Origin: Anaeramoeba flamelloides
Lineage: Eukaryota; Metamonada; Anaeramoebidae
Direction: 5' to 3'
DNA length: 64,000 nt
Assembly: GCA_027625915.1 (NCBI GenBank)
Contig: JANTQA010000029.1
Location: forward strand, 3,534,001-3,598,000
Part shown: positions 46,228 through 58,454 of the stretch, piece by piece
Numbering within the stretch: the stretch's first letter is position 1
Layout of the letters: each line of letters opens with the position of its first letter
Program-made: the position numbers and the translations under genes
The notes under the pieces: generated by a model
Told to the model about the DNA's origin: nothing
The model's input: only the letters and a program-made list of their open reading frames with translations
Database searches by the model: none

Positions 46228-46766
46228 ATGTACAGCCGTTCCAACCACACCATGTAATCTACGATAAACACAAAATTCGTTTTCTATCCCCAACTTTCAT
46301 TTCTATGACAAGATTTTATGGCAGTTTGATAGCCTATTACAAACTGTGAAATTTTGTAAGAGAGCAAAAATTTCTCATAGAGAAAATATGAGAAATTGAA
46401 TTTTCACTTCAAACCTTATCTATGATCAACAATTTCTAAAAATTTTTCAATTTTTTTTAGGATCTTCAATTTCTAAACACCTAAAAATCAAAAGGAATGA
46501 CCATTTTAAAGAAATTACTAAATTAGATCTCCATACTTGGGAATCTTTGTTTGGATTTTTAAATTTGTTTCATAAACAACAAGATTTTTTTCGTAAATCT
46601 TTAAAAATTTCAAATAAGAAATTTTTTAAAAAAAAACAATGTCAAACCATAAAATCTGTAATAGCATATAATAGTAGATTTTTTTTTGTGTGTCTAACAG
46701 AGACAAAAAAGTCAATTTCTATGTCTGTCAAATTTCACGGTAGGGTTGGAACAGCTGTATTAGGAT
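46228..46766. mobile_element. Inverted-repeat element, about 540 bp, single copy
   Basis: The left end TACAGCCGTTCCAACCACAC and right end (reverse complement TACAGCTGTTCCAACCCTAC) match at 16 of 20 positions. The outer TA on each side is consistent with a TA target. The 76-codon frame at 46547-46777 extends over the right end and is unlikely to be a gene. Confidence 0.65.
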
Positions 46767-48207
46767 ATTTTTGGTAAAAAATAATAATTTCCTCAAATTT
46801 TGCCTTTTTTTGAGATTAAATTATTTTTTTGAAAAAAGGAAAAAGAAAAATATAAATTGTGATTTATGTAAAGGTAAATGACAAAAGATTTCATTAAAGA
46901 CTTTGGTCATTTTTTGGGGAAATTATTTACAATATTAAAAATCAAAAAATCTAGATATCTATTAAAATAATAAAAAAAGGGGGAATAATTAGCTGATATT
47001 ACAAACAAAATAAGAACCCATTATCTATTCCTACTTCAGTGTGTAATAATAAATTTTTATTGTTCTTTAACAAAATCTTGAATTTTTTTTTTTGAAATTC
47101 AGGTAATGTTGTTGTGAGTCAGAGGTTTTCGTTCAGAACCTGTGTTTTCTGGGATTCAAAATAATAAATTTAAATCTTTGATTTCACACCATAGATTCAA
47201 TTCTGAAAAACTAACAATACCTTGAAGAAATGTAATAATTTCTCTTCAAAAATAAATTATACGATAAAAAATAATAGTATTTTTAAATTTTTGTTTTTGA
47301 ATGTTTCTTTTTTACAAAATAAATTATTTAATAGAATTTTTCAAAATATAACACCAGTTATTTTTGTTTATCTTGATTAATTCTGTATCATAAAATATTC
47401 TATTTTCTTGAAAGAATGCAAATATGTTTATATTTATCTGTTATTTCATCCACAAAGACATACTTTTAAAACTGATTTTTGCAAAATTCATTTTTTAATA
47501 ACCAAAAAAATATAGACAAAGTTGCATATTGATCTGCTAAGATCCAAAGAGCATGATTTTTTACTATGTACAAGTTAATCTTTTCCCCATTTCAAATGTC
47601 ATGGACATTATGGACTATCTGAAATTTCATAGTGTATAGGAATTATTTTTAAGATGAATAATATATTTATTGATCTAAAACGGTGTATAGTTAATGGATC
47701 TTGTTAAAATTCAAATTTTAGGTTTTTTTTTTGATATATTTTTTTGATGGAAATACTTAATTTTTGTCTACAAATTTCTGATTTAAATAGAAAAGAATAT
47801 AAAACCCAAAAGTCCCATCTAAAACCTTCAATCCACTTTCTGTGAAAGTATTTGCGTGTTTAAGGTTTAGACAATAAATATCTTTTATGCAATCTGGTCT
47901 GAAGGTTCAGTCAGAGATAGACAAAGTTGTTTTACAAATTACCGTCTTTTGTTGGAAAATTCATAAAAGTTTGTGGCTTTTAATGATTTCAATTGAAAAT
48001 CTATAAAAAGCCACAAATTGCCATATGTTGAAGTTTATTTTGATTGACAACCAATTAAAAGCTTTTTATGATGTGTATTGTTGTGTTTAAATCAACAGAG
48101 GGTATAAAATTCGGATAATCCTTAAATAAATCAGGAAAGAACAAAATTTCACTGATACTGTTTACTGAAAATCAGAAAATAGCAAAAATGTTTCTTTTTG
48201 TTTCCAT

Positions 48208-49414
48208 TTAAGGGACTAGTAACTCTTATTTATTTTTTTTCCCAAAGGTAATAGAGTAATTATTTACATAAGGATACAATTAAGACCAATAAGAAACTTC
48301 GTTTGTCCACTTTAGAGAAATGAATAATCATTTTTAAAAGATTTCATTTTTCCAATGGAATTTTCAGTCAAAAGATCTGATCCTTTTTTGTTGGGTTTTT
48401 GGATCAATTTCGAAAAATAAAAATTTGCAAAAAAATTTATTTTTGAAGAAATATCACTTTTAGTCATTTTTGAGAGTCTTTATGAACAAGTAACGTTGTG
48501 TCTTTAATATTATTTTAAAAATACATCAAAAATAAATCAAATATTGTATCCTTGAAGATCTAAAAAATTTGAACATTTATTTTATTCACAAATATTTATT
48601 CAATTTCTTGAAATTTAAAAGACTTATCAATATACTTTTTTAAATATCAAGAGTATAAAAAAGGAACTGTTGTCTTAAAATCAGGTATTTGATAATAACT
48701 ATTATTTTTTTTATTATTAGATATATGCATTTGAATTGTTTTATTTGTTGCAAAATCTTGAAAAAATTGAGAAATCAATGAAAAAATATTTGATAAATTT
48801 AATCATTGGGTTGTTAATGACTTGCTGAAATAATTAAGATTGGGGTTTATAATTATTAATTATAAATAATCAAATTAAAAAGTATTTCTTTAGATAATAA
48901 GTTGAATTTTCCAGGTTTTAAAAAAGTATTTCGGGAGAATTTTTAATTCCATTCTTTGGTTCTTTTTCTCATATTTTTTCATCCAATCCCTAGAAAAAAT
49001 AGATTTGGTCTGTTCTTTGAATCAAAAAATTATATTTTTTACAAGTTTAAAATAATTATTGTATTTTTTTTGAGATTAAGTAGATTTTTTAAACTTAGTT
49101 ATTTTAGAACTTAGTGGTTTCATTTCTAAAGTATATTTCTGTACACTTCCTTTACAGGCAATAAGATTTCATTCTTCTTTCAAAGAAAATAATTTTTTTT
49201 AAATAATTTGGAAATATGTTGAATTTTGAACTTTTCAAAAATGGATCAAACTTTTAAAAACAATAATTCCTTTCTGAAAATAGTATTAAAAGTAAGCCAT
49301 ATTTTGTAGTTATCAGATTTTAACTTTATTATTCAATTTCAAGATATGGTATAATTTTTTTGAAATTTGCTATTGAATTTACTTGAAGATTTTTTATGTT
49401 TACTAGTCCCTTAA
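48208..49414. mobile_element. TTAAGGGACTAGTAA-ended element, about 1.2 kb
   Basis: A perfect 15-bp inverted repeat, TTAAGGGACTAGTAA, bounds the stretch. Related ends bound 13031-13683. No transposase-like frame is visible inside, so it is a decayed or non-autonomous element. The long spacing leaves some chance that the ends belong to two elements. Confidence 0.5.
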
Positions 49415-49858
49415 GAGAAATCCAAAAAAACAAAATCCTTTCTCAAACAATTTAAATGATTGAAGAAACTTGTAACTTACATTTTTCGGATTAATTTTCC
49501 TACTTTCCAAAAAAATCTTATCAATATTTTCAATATTTTTTCATTCAAGGCTAAATTTTATGTCTAATCTACATTTAATCATCAAAATTTTTTATTCATA
49601 TTTTTTCGAAAAGCAAAGAAGAAAAAAATTTTAATTTTTTCTTAATGGGAAAGTATTAATTGAACCAAACAAATCTAACAAGAAATTGTGGTTCAAGACT
49701 CACAAAAACAAAAAAATAATAATTTTGATGAGGAATTATTTTTTTTTTTTTTGTACTCAAATTGATTGAACTATTTGCCATTTTTATTTCTTGCCATTCT
49801 TTTAACCTTCCCCTTTTTCTAATTTTAAATACAATACAAAATATAAACCTCAAAAAAA

Positions 49859-52800
49859 ATGGGACCTTGTTTTTCTTCAGAATCAAACGAAGACAAAGCC
49901 GCTAACAAACAAAACAAAAAGATCAACGCTAAATTGAAAAAATTAAAAAATCAGATCGATGAAGAAATTAAAATTCTTCTTTTAGGTATGTTTTTGTTTT
50001 TCTTTAAACGATTTTTTTGTTCTTTTATTCAAAAAAATTTTTTTTAAAAAGAAAAGAAAAGAAAAGAAAAAAAAAAAAAAAACATTCGACAAATAAAACA
50101 CAAGAACTTTTTCAAAAACACAAACCTTCTTAATAATAGAACAACAAAACAAAACAAAATAAAAAACAGAAAAGAAAGATAAAATCTTTTTTGTAAACCC
50201 CAAACAACTCTATTTTCTTCGATTCTTTTCTTTTTTTTTTTTTTTTTTTTTGAATCACTTTTCCTATTCCAAATAACAACCTAAATTTCCAATCTGAACT
50301 TTAATTTTTTTTGGATCCTCCGAATTTACCAATAACACTCAAAAATTAAAACAAAAATAGGTGCAGGAGAGTCAGGAAAGTCAACTTTGTTTAAACAAAT
50401 GAAACTTCTTCAAGATGGAAATTTTGATGATGAAGATTATGAACATTTCATTAGTATAATCCGACAAAACACCGTTTCACAAATGAAAGTCTTGATTATG
50501 GCATCAGAACAAATGTCTGTCCCAATTGAAAACAATGTAATTCATTTCCTTTGGGGATTTTCCATTTTCTTTCTTTCTTCTGGTTTACAAAAAAAACAAA
50601 AAACAAAAAACAACTTTCACTACTTTCAAAAAGTGAGGACTCAAAGAATGATAAAGTGTTAATAAATCTGTTTAAAACATGCGGGCTTACCAGTTTTAGG
50701 TTCCACTTTGATAACTTTAAGTCCTCACTTTTTGAACACGGCTGTGGATTGAAAAAATTTTTTATTTTGATTTATTCCAAATTCTCACACAAACAAAATT
50801 TTTTTAACCAAATAAATTTAGATTTTTAAAAAACACAAGAGAAAATTCTCTACCTTACTATTTATTGTCACACTGTTCATTTGAAAAATAAATGGAACAA
50901 TAATTTCATTCAACTTTCCAAAGTAATAATTCCAAGAATGAAATTGATAACCAAATTCTACAAACACAAAAAGGCAAGGAAATAATTCAACTTCTTTTCT
51001 GAATTCATTAATTTCAATTTCCTTAGTGACTTTTTAAACTTTTTTTTTGGAAAGCTGAATGGAAATCATAATTCTATTTACTTTTCGACAGTCAGCAAAA
51101 TAAACCACCAAAGTATACCAATTCTAAAAACAAAATCAAAATATACAGCGATTTTAAAAAGTAAATCCTTTTTTTATAACTTTTTTAAAGTTGCAAAACT
51201 TTACGAAAAAAGAACAGTAGTTTTAAAATAATGAAGGCTATTTTGAAAACTTTTTTCAAGTTTTCTATTTTAAAAAAGTAAAAAATTTTTCAGAATTAAT
51301 ACTTTTTAGAAAGTTTTCAATTTTAAAAAAATGAAGACCTTTTCAGAATTACCGTTTTGGAAAAAAAGTTAAACACGGTTTTTAAATGGGAACATTAATA
51401 GAATCACAGAAATCACAGAAATCACAGAAATCAATTAAACCTGAAAACGAAAAGTAAAATCAATAAAAAGAAGAAACCAATTAACTTGAAATATTAATCC
51501 ATTATATTATTTTCAATCAACCCAACCAATACAATTTAAATCTACTTGATTTATCGAAATTGTTGGTGTGGTTTTAGGAGATCCCAAAAATAGTCAATTT
51601 TTTGAACAAATTTTTAATAATTGATCAATCAAAGAAAAGCCCATACCAAAAGATAGTATTAAAAAAACTGTTATTGTGGCGAATACTTCATTTTGTCTTT
51701 ATTTATTTATTTATTCTTTTTTTCATTGATCTTACTTTGAATTTTCAGGTTCTATTAATGTTCCCAATTAAAATTGTGTTTCACTTTTTTTCCACAATGT
51801 ACAAAACTTTTAGAATGAAAATTTTTTGTTTTAATAAAGTGAAAACTTTTTCAGAATTAAAACTTTTTATCGATTTTACTCTTTGAATATAGTGAAGACT
51901 TTGTTTAAAATTAAAACTTTAGGAAAAATTTTATTTGAAAAAAGTGAAGATTTAACCTTTAAATGTGGTGTAGAGATTGGAGTCTGAAGAAAAGAATTTT
52001 TTTTAAAAAAAAGTTTTCACTTTATTAAAACAAAAAAATTTTAAAAAGTTTTAATTCTGACAAAATCTAAAAAAAACAAAGAACTCACCTAACAAAAAGA
52101 ACTGTAACAAGATTTAAAAGATTATGAGTTGAATTTTGTAACTTTATTTTTGAACATGTTTTGGCAACCTGAGTTAAAGTTTTGCTCAATTTATTTTTCA
52201 ACCAACAGTAAAATTGAACAAAATTTTTATTCAACTTTCCAAAAATTGCTTTAAAAGATCAAAACAAATTTAAAGCATTTAATTCCATAAATCAGTTCGG
52301 TTATGATGATTTCTTACAGAATTGAGAACCTTTGATGATTTATTGTTACCATTCTTTTTATTTTTATTTTTTTTTTTTGGAAAGCTGAAGGGAAATTCCT
52401 TTCCTCTTTATTTTTCAATTCACAATCTATGAACATTTGAATTCCTGTTTACTGTTAACAAAAAATTAACCGGACATAAGTTTCATTTAATATAAGATCC
52501 TTACAACTCAAACCGATTAGATCTTGACTATGAAATTCTAATTCATTAAATTTAGAGGCTGTTGTTTGTTTTCTATAACTCGTATAATTTGTGATTAAAA
52601 AAAATTTCTAATAAAAATATTGCTTTTGGATATGAATGAAATTTTTCTATAGTTTTTTTTTTTTTTTTTTTAAATTTAAATCCCAGCTTATTGAAAAATA
52701 AATTCAACCTGATTTTCCTTTGTCTTCTAAAAAAAATTATTTAATAATCTGTTGATTCAGCATTTAATTTTAATTAAAATTATTAAAAGCCCCTTAATAT

Positions 52801-55800
52801 AACCAATATCATGTGTTAAAGAGTATATTAGTTTTCAAACTTATTTGAAATAATTTTTTTTTTTTACAACCCTTTGTTTAGAAATAATATTTTTTTTGAA
52901 AGGGAAATGAAAATTTAATTCCATTTACATTTTTAACAAACAGTAGGAAGAATTTTTTATTCTTCTTTCAAAAAATAACGTTTTTTTTCTTAAACTTTCA
53001 AAGTCATTTTTGAAATTTGTAAACAAAATATTTTCCTATTTCATCATCAAGATGTTATATTTAAAGTCAATAAACTCTTTCATGGGCTTTTTAAAAATTT
53101 GGGTTTAACTTTTTGAAAATGACTGTATTTAAAATTTCAACATGAGAAAACTTCCACTTCAGCTATCTTTTTAGTTTTTTCTACTTATTGTTCGCAAAAC
53201 CACACCAGAGTCAAATTTTTCTTTTTATTTTATCTTTGTGTTTATTGATAAATCCAAAATAAAACAGACAATTATCTTTCACCTCATTGAAAAAGATCTA
53301 ATTTGGATTCGCATTTAAAAATTAATTTCATTGAAAAAATTAATGGATTGTGGGATTAATGGCGAGCAATTATGAATAAATCGAGTGAAAAAAAAAAAAA
53401 AAACTATTAATTTAATTTCCATAAATCAGTTTAACAAATCCATTAATGTAAAATTAGTGTCATTTTCCAATTAAAAAATGAAAAATTTTAATTTCAATTT
53501 CTTAAAATCATATTTCTTGACAAAGGGCTGAAATAAGAAAAGGATCTTCATAAGTCCACTTAAAAACCAAAATTGTCACACACACGAATTTGGATCTTCT
53601 TTTTTGAACTTTTGAGAGATAAAATTAAATTTATTTAAATTGGAATTTAATAGTAACAACAATATTTTGTAAGGCTTTAAAATACTGCCCCTTTGTATAC
53701 AAAATTTTATAATTGAAATCCTTTATTATTAATCTTTGCAAACTGTACTAAAAATTATTTCACTGGCTGGCAAAATGCAAGTAACAAAAGATCTTAGTCA
53801 TTACAACATTATTTCCCTCGAAATATCATATCCTTAACTCTTGATGTGAATTATTCGAATGAAAATAAATTATTAATGATTAAAATTAATGAAAATTATG
53901 ATTTCAAAATTATCAATTATTTCCTTATCCTTAAATTAAAAATATTCATTTTTATTTGATTTTGAATCTCTAAAATTCTTTTTTATACACAAAAATTTAT
54001 TTTGCATTTTTTGTTGAATTTTAAAGAGCAATTTTGAAATTAAATTTTAATTTTTTTCTCAAAATTGAATAAATATCTTGGTTTCAATAATATAGTTTGA
54101 ATAAATGAATAATAATAACCTGAGAATTATTATTAGTTGATTCGTAATAAATTTTTAATTAAAAATAATGTATATTCATTAAATTTTTTCTGTTTTTTTC
54201 AAAAGTTCAAATTTTAATTTTAATTGTTAATATTTTTGGGATCTACAAAATAACCAAAATACCATTTTTTTTATAATCAAGAATTCATTTTTCAACTATT
54301 TGAAGTAATTCTTTCTCTAAAATATTTGAAGAAAAAAAAATTATATGTGTACCAAAAGGTTTAATTTTCAATTTAATTTTTTTTTCAATTCACCATTTTT
54401 TTTGAAAATTCTGTTACTTTTTGAGAAACGTTTTGAAATAAAAAAAGGTAGACATGTTAACTATCTTTTGGATCTAAAGATTGCTTTACTCTGTTGAATG
54501 ATGTTTCATGAATTTAAATACAAAATCATCAAATAGATCACTTTTGAAATTCAAAGAGATTAATTGGTTTGAAAATTTTTAAAAGAAATGAAAAAGATAA
54601 CAAGATAGAAAAAAATGGAAAAACATAACTTTTTCTCTCTTGAAAACTTAAAAGAATCACTATATGATTTATTATTATATTTTATGACCGTGTTCTTAAT
54701 TATGGGAAATAGTTTCTATTAAATATTCAATTAAAAAGCAAAACAATTACATTTTCTAAAAAGTAAAATAATTGATATGTTTTGATAGAATAATTATAAA
54801 AAAAAAATTATTAAAAGCAGTGTTCTGTCTATTCTACAAATTAAAAAATTCTTTTCATCGATAAAACCAATTTAAAAAACAAACAAGAAATTGACTTGAA
54901 TATCTTGCACTATTACTATTAATTATTTTTTACAAAACATCTTTTTTCAAATTTATTTTTCAAAATTCTTTTTTCAAATATTTTTATCAAAATAAGCCTA
55001 AAATAAAGAATTCTATTTCAAAGATTAAAACAAAAAGAATTGAATTATCAAAATTAAAAAACAGCTACGAAAAAATTCAACCCAAAAGAAAAAGAAAATT
55101 TGGTGAAAAAATTTAAAGCAACATTTAAAAATTATTTTGAGTTTTTCCAAATTGGATGGAAAACAAATAATTTTCAAATCAAACAAATACACCTAATAAA
55201 ACAATTTTTCTGAAGATATTTTTATCAAATATCCTATTTTCTTGAACTAAGTCTAAATTAGCTGAATTAAATTAAAAATTCTGAATTAAAATTCATTTTG
55301 GAAAATTCTTTCGGAATAGAAAGTAATTTGCTACTCAAAATTTTTTCCAAACAAAAGTTTTACCATCCAGAATGAAAAATAAAATTGAGTAAAAGGAGAA
55401 AAAATTATACCAAATGTTATAAATAAGATCAATAAATAAATGATTTTATATTTTTTGATCAATTTTTTATTTTTATCGATTTCTATTTTTTTTAATTGGT
55501 ATGTAAATATATTGTACTAGTATACATTCTACCACCCCTTTTCATTAAAATATTCATTTATTTGGTTAAAGAAATTATTTTAATGCTTCAGTTTCTCAGA
55601 AACCGTGGTACTCACAATTTGAAAAATGTATATACTTCCTTAAGGAATTAATTGCTTGATTTTTAATATTTCGTTATAAACTATTGAAATTAATTAATGA
55701 TTGAAAATTTTTGAAAAAGCTTTTTTTACAATTTCTTTATAGTAATTTACAATTATATTTGAAAATATAAACTTGCTGATCTATTTATTTTTCTTGTGAA

Positions 55801-58454
55801 TTTTGAAAAAACACGAAAAATAGACTGAACTATTTAAACCTAATAACAACATTTACAACTTTGATATAATAATCCATCCTAATTAAAATTTAATTTCACA
55901 TTAAAACTCTCTCTAATTAAAAAAAAAAAAGGATATTGCCACAATGATTAAACAATTTCGAAATGATGGAGAAGATTGGACTGAAGAATTCACACAAAAT
56001 TTACAAAAATTATGGAAGGATTCTGGTATACAACAAACATTTAAAAAACGAGATTCAAATTTCCATTTAAATGATTCTGCTGAATAGTAAATAACCTTTA
56101 ATTAAATTTTTTTTTTTTTTTTTTTTACCCTCGTTTTAATTTCAAAATTTTTTGGACTTGCTAAATTTAAAAAAATAACAAAATATAATTAAAATAAACC
56201 AAACAATAATTGAAACATCCAAATCAATATTAATATCATTCAAAAATAAAAAACCAAATTCAAAAGCTTTTTTGAAAATGTTGATCGAATTGGACAATCA
56301 AATTTCAAACCAACAAAAAATGATATTCTTCATGCCAGAGTTCGAACAACCGGTATCGATGAAGCCGATTTCTCAATCGAGGATTTCAGGTTTACTATGG
56401 TTGATGTTGGTGGGCAACGTAATGAAAGAAGAAAATGGATTCATTGCTTTGAAGATGTAACTTCGGTAATATTTGTTGCTTCTCTTTGTGGATATACCCA
56501 AACTCTTAGAGAAGACTCATCGGTGAACAGAATGATAGAATCATTGAATCTATTCAAAGAAATTTGGACTTCTCCTTGGTTTTCAAGCTCGTCAATCATC
56601 TTATTCCTCAACAAAAAAGATATGTTTGAAGACAAAATTAAAGAAACAGATTTATCGGTTTGTTTTGAAGATTATACAGGTAACTAATTGGATTTTTCTT
56701 TCTTTCTTTTATTTATTTCTGCCTTTCTTTCTTTTATTTATTTCTGTCTTTCTTTTTTTTATTAATTTATGTTATTCTTTTTTTTTATTTATTTCTGTCT
56801 TTCTTTCTTTTATTATCGACCTTCTATTTTTTTATTATGATTTTGTTTATTTTATTTTTCGATTTCTTCAATTTAGAGTCATATAAAAAAAGTGTGAACA
56901 AAAAAGTTTTTAAACAAGGACAAAAAATAGGTCCAATAGAAGAATGTTTTCTGTTTTAAAGATACTTTTGAAAACTTTTTTGTTCACACTTTTTTAAAAG
57001 ATCTTTTTTAAATTTTGTTATTTGTCAATGCAAAAAGTGAATCAGGATTGCAAATAAATTTACTATTTTTAATAATCTCTTTCACATTTACAAGGAAAAA
57101 ATAAAAATACTCAACTTAATAAATTAAAAACAACAAAGAGGCCTAAAATTTAGAAAAAATATAAAGTTTTTTTGAATAACAATTTTTATTCAAATTTTGT
57201 TCATTTTATTTTAAATCAAATTAATCAACCAATTTTACTTCATAATACTATCACCTTTTTTGATCTTTTCTTTATTGTTTTATACACCTTATCAACTTTA
57301 AAAAAATAATTTGATTATTTAAATACTATCTGTTCTAAGAAAAAAATTTAAAAATACTTTAAAAAGAATCATTTTTTTTTGTTTTTTATTTTATTGTTAT
57401 TTGCTGCTTTATTCATTAGTTTTCTAAATCTTTTTTTTTTTAAAATCTCAGTACAATGTACTGGCATGACATATTTAACCCAGTTCAAGTACGCACTAGA
57501 CATATTGGATGGAAAGGCCGATTTGATTCATTTTATTTCATTTCGGCTGCTTCACTTAAGTTAGGTTTGTTTAAGATCAAATAAGGACAAGCTAAATTTG
57601 GTTTGTTTAAGGTCTAATCATTCGCAAGTTTACCAATTCTTAATAATGATTTTTTATTCATTGTACATCCACCACCAAATACTCAAAAAAAAACAAAAAG
57701 AGGAGGAACACACATAACTTAAAGAAATTTGGAAAAAGTAAAAAATCTAAAAAATCAATTTTTTTAATAAAATTCAAGAATCAATAGAGATTATTTTTAT
57801 ATATTATTTTTACAGACTGGGAACATATTCAAAAAATAATTAAACCCCAATTCAAAATTTTTGATCCACACCAAAATTCAATTTTTGAAAAAAAAAAACC
57901 TAGAAAATAAATTATCTAAAAAATAAAAATACTAAATTTTGAAAATATATAATTTTTTTGAAGTTACAAATTTGAAATATTGATCTAGTAAAAAATTTCA
58001 AATTACCATGATAATTTAAAAACATTTTTTTTTTGGAAAATCCACCAAACTTTATCAGAAAAATTCCAAATGTTATAATCTTTGTTTAAGATTAAAATTC
58101 ATTACAAATTTTCATAAATATTCTCATCCTATTTTTCTAAATTATTATTTAATTCTTTTTCATTTCGTTTTAATTTCTTTTTCATTTTATTTATTTATTA
58201 TTATATTTTTTTCTTACTTTTATTTAATTGTTATAGGAGGAAATGATTCTAAAAAAGCAATCAGCTTTATTAAAGAAAAATTCGAAGAAGCCAGTAAATC
58301 TGAAGAGGGTGAAGTTGAACAAGATGAAGATATTGCTAGAGAACTCTATTCCTATGAAACTTGTGCCATTGATACAAAAAATGTCGAAGTGATTTTCAAA
58401 ATGGTTTCAGATTATATCTTAAAAACAATTATCTCAGAATCATTTAAAATATAG
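49859..58454 (+). CDS. Heterotrimeric G-protein alpha subunit, five exons
   Basis: Exons 49859-49985, 50361-50536, 55932-56086, 56267-56679 and 58237-58454 join in frame to give 362 residues. All introns are GT-AG, and the second is 5395 bp. Every nucleotide-binding motif is visible: P-loop GAGESGKST (43-51), switch I RVRTTGI with Arg177 and Thr181, switch II DVGGQR with Gln203, and NKKD (268-271). Next comes the guanine-contacting TCAI (332-335) in place of the usual TCAT. The N-terminus MGPCFSS offers a myristoylation glycine and a palmitoylation cysteine, so the protein should sit on the inner plasma membrane and couple seven-helix receptors to effectors. The last residues (IISESFKI) lack the cysteine modified by pertussis toxin. 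An acidic stretch (EEGEVEQDED) fills the alpha4-beta6 region. All exons look intact. Confidence 0.96.
50622..50740. mobile_element. Hairpin MITE-like element, about 115 bp
   Basis: TTTCAAAAAGTGAGGACTCA on the left and TAAGTCCTCACTTTTTGAAC on the right are inverted repeats around about 70 bp. It lies in the large G-alpha intron. Confidence 0.8.
51230..52080. repeat. Degenerate tandem array interrupted by an E-family element
   Basis: Units of about 50-65 bp built on GTGAAGACTTTTTCAGAATT then AAAACTTTTTA recur before (51230-51353) and after (51799-51960) the E element. An inverted unit follows at about 51990-52070. The element therefore inserted into an existing array. Confidence 0.6.
51354..51798 (+). 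mobile_element. MITE-like element, family E copy 2
   Basis: Inverted ends GGAAAAAAAGTTAAACACGG and (reverse complement) GGAAAAAAAGTGAAACACA, each followed by TTTTAATTGGGAACATTA or a close variant. It carries a triplicated ATCACAGAA phrase near the left end. It is homologous, in reverse orientation, to 135-558. Confidence 0.85.
56696..56818 (+). repeat. Pyrimidine-rich tandem repeat, about 31-bp units
   Basis: Four units of TTTCTTTCTTTTATTTATTT then CTGYC, directly downstream of the fourth exon's donor site in the G-alpha gene. Confidence 0.85.
56884..56996. mobile_element. Hairpin MITE-like element, about 113 bp
   Basis: AAAAAAAGTGTGAACAAAAA on the left and TTTTTTGTTCACACTTTTTT on the right form a near-perfect inverted repeat of about 28 bp, in the last intron of the G-alpha gene. 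Confidence 0.85.
57440..57565 (+). other. Higher-GC island with open frames in the last G-alpha intron
   Basis: About 120 bp clearly less AT-rich than the intron. It is open in two plus-strand frames. One reads MYWHDIFNPVQVRTRHIGW and then KGRFDSFYFISAASLKL before a GT; the other reads CTGMTYLTQFKYALDILDG. Neither fits G-alpha. It may be an unrecognised exon, a small RNA gene or a relic. Confidence 0.25.

Larger units (their letters stand above)
42321..49858. other. Intergenic region between divergent RhoGAP and G-alpha genes
   Basis: About 7.5 kb that should contain both promoters. It holds an inverted repeat at 42590-42720, a J repeat, a B element, a (GT)n tract, a 540-bp inverted-repeat element at 46228 and a long TTAAGGGAC-ended element at 48208. 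Open frames such as 44837-45052, 46547-46777 and 49656-49886 have no coding character. Confidence 0.55.
50537..55931 (+). other. 5.4 kb intron of the G-alpha gene
   Basis: Spans donor GTAATT to an acceptor after an A-run. It contains a 115-bp hairpin element, degenerate tandem repeats, the second E-family element, and scattered decayed copies of a phrase like GGAAAGCTGAATGGAAAT (51050, 52379, 52898). No exon of another gene is recognisable. Confidence 0.8.

Noticed and set aside
46547-46777. A 76-codon plus-strand frame
   Set aside because: It runs over the right inverted end of a MITE-like element, and its composition follows local AT bias.
56272-56635. Alternative frames at 56272 (plus) and 56441 (minus)
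   Set aside because: They are other-frame readings of the fourth G-alpha exon, whose correct frame carries the switch II and NKKD motifs.
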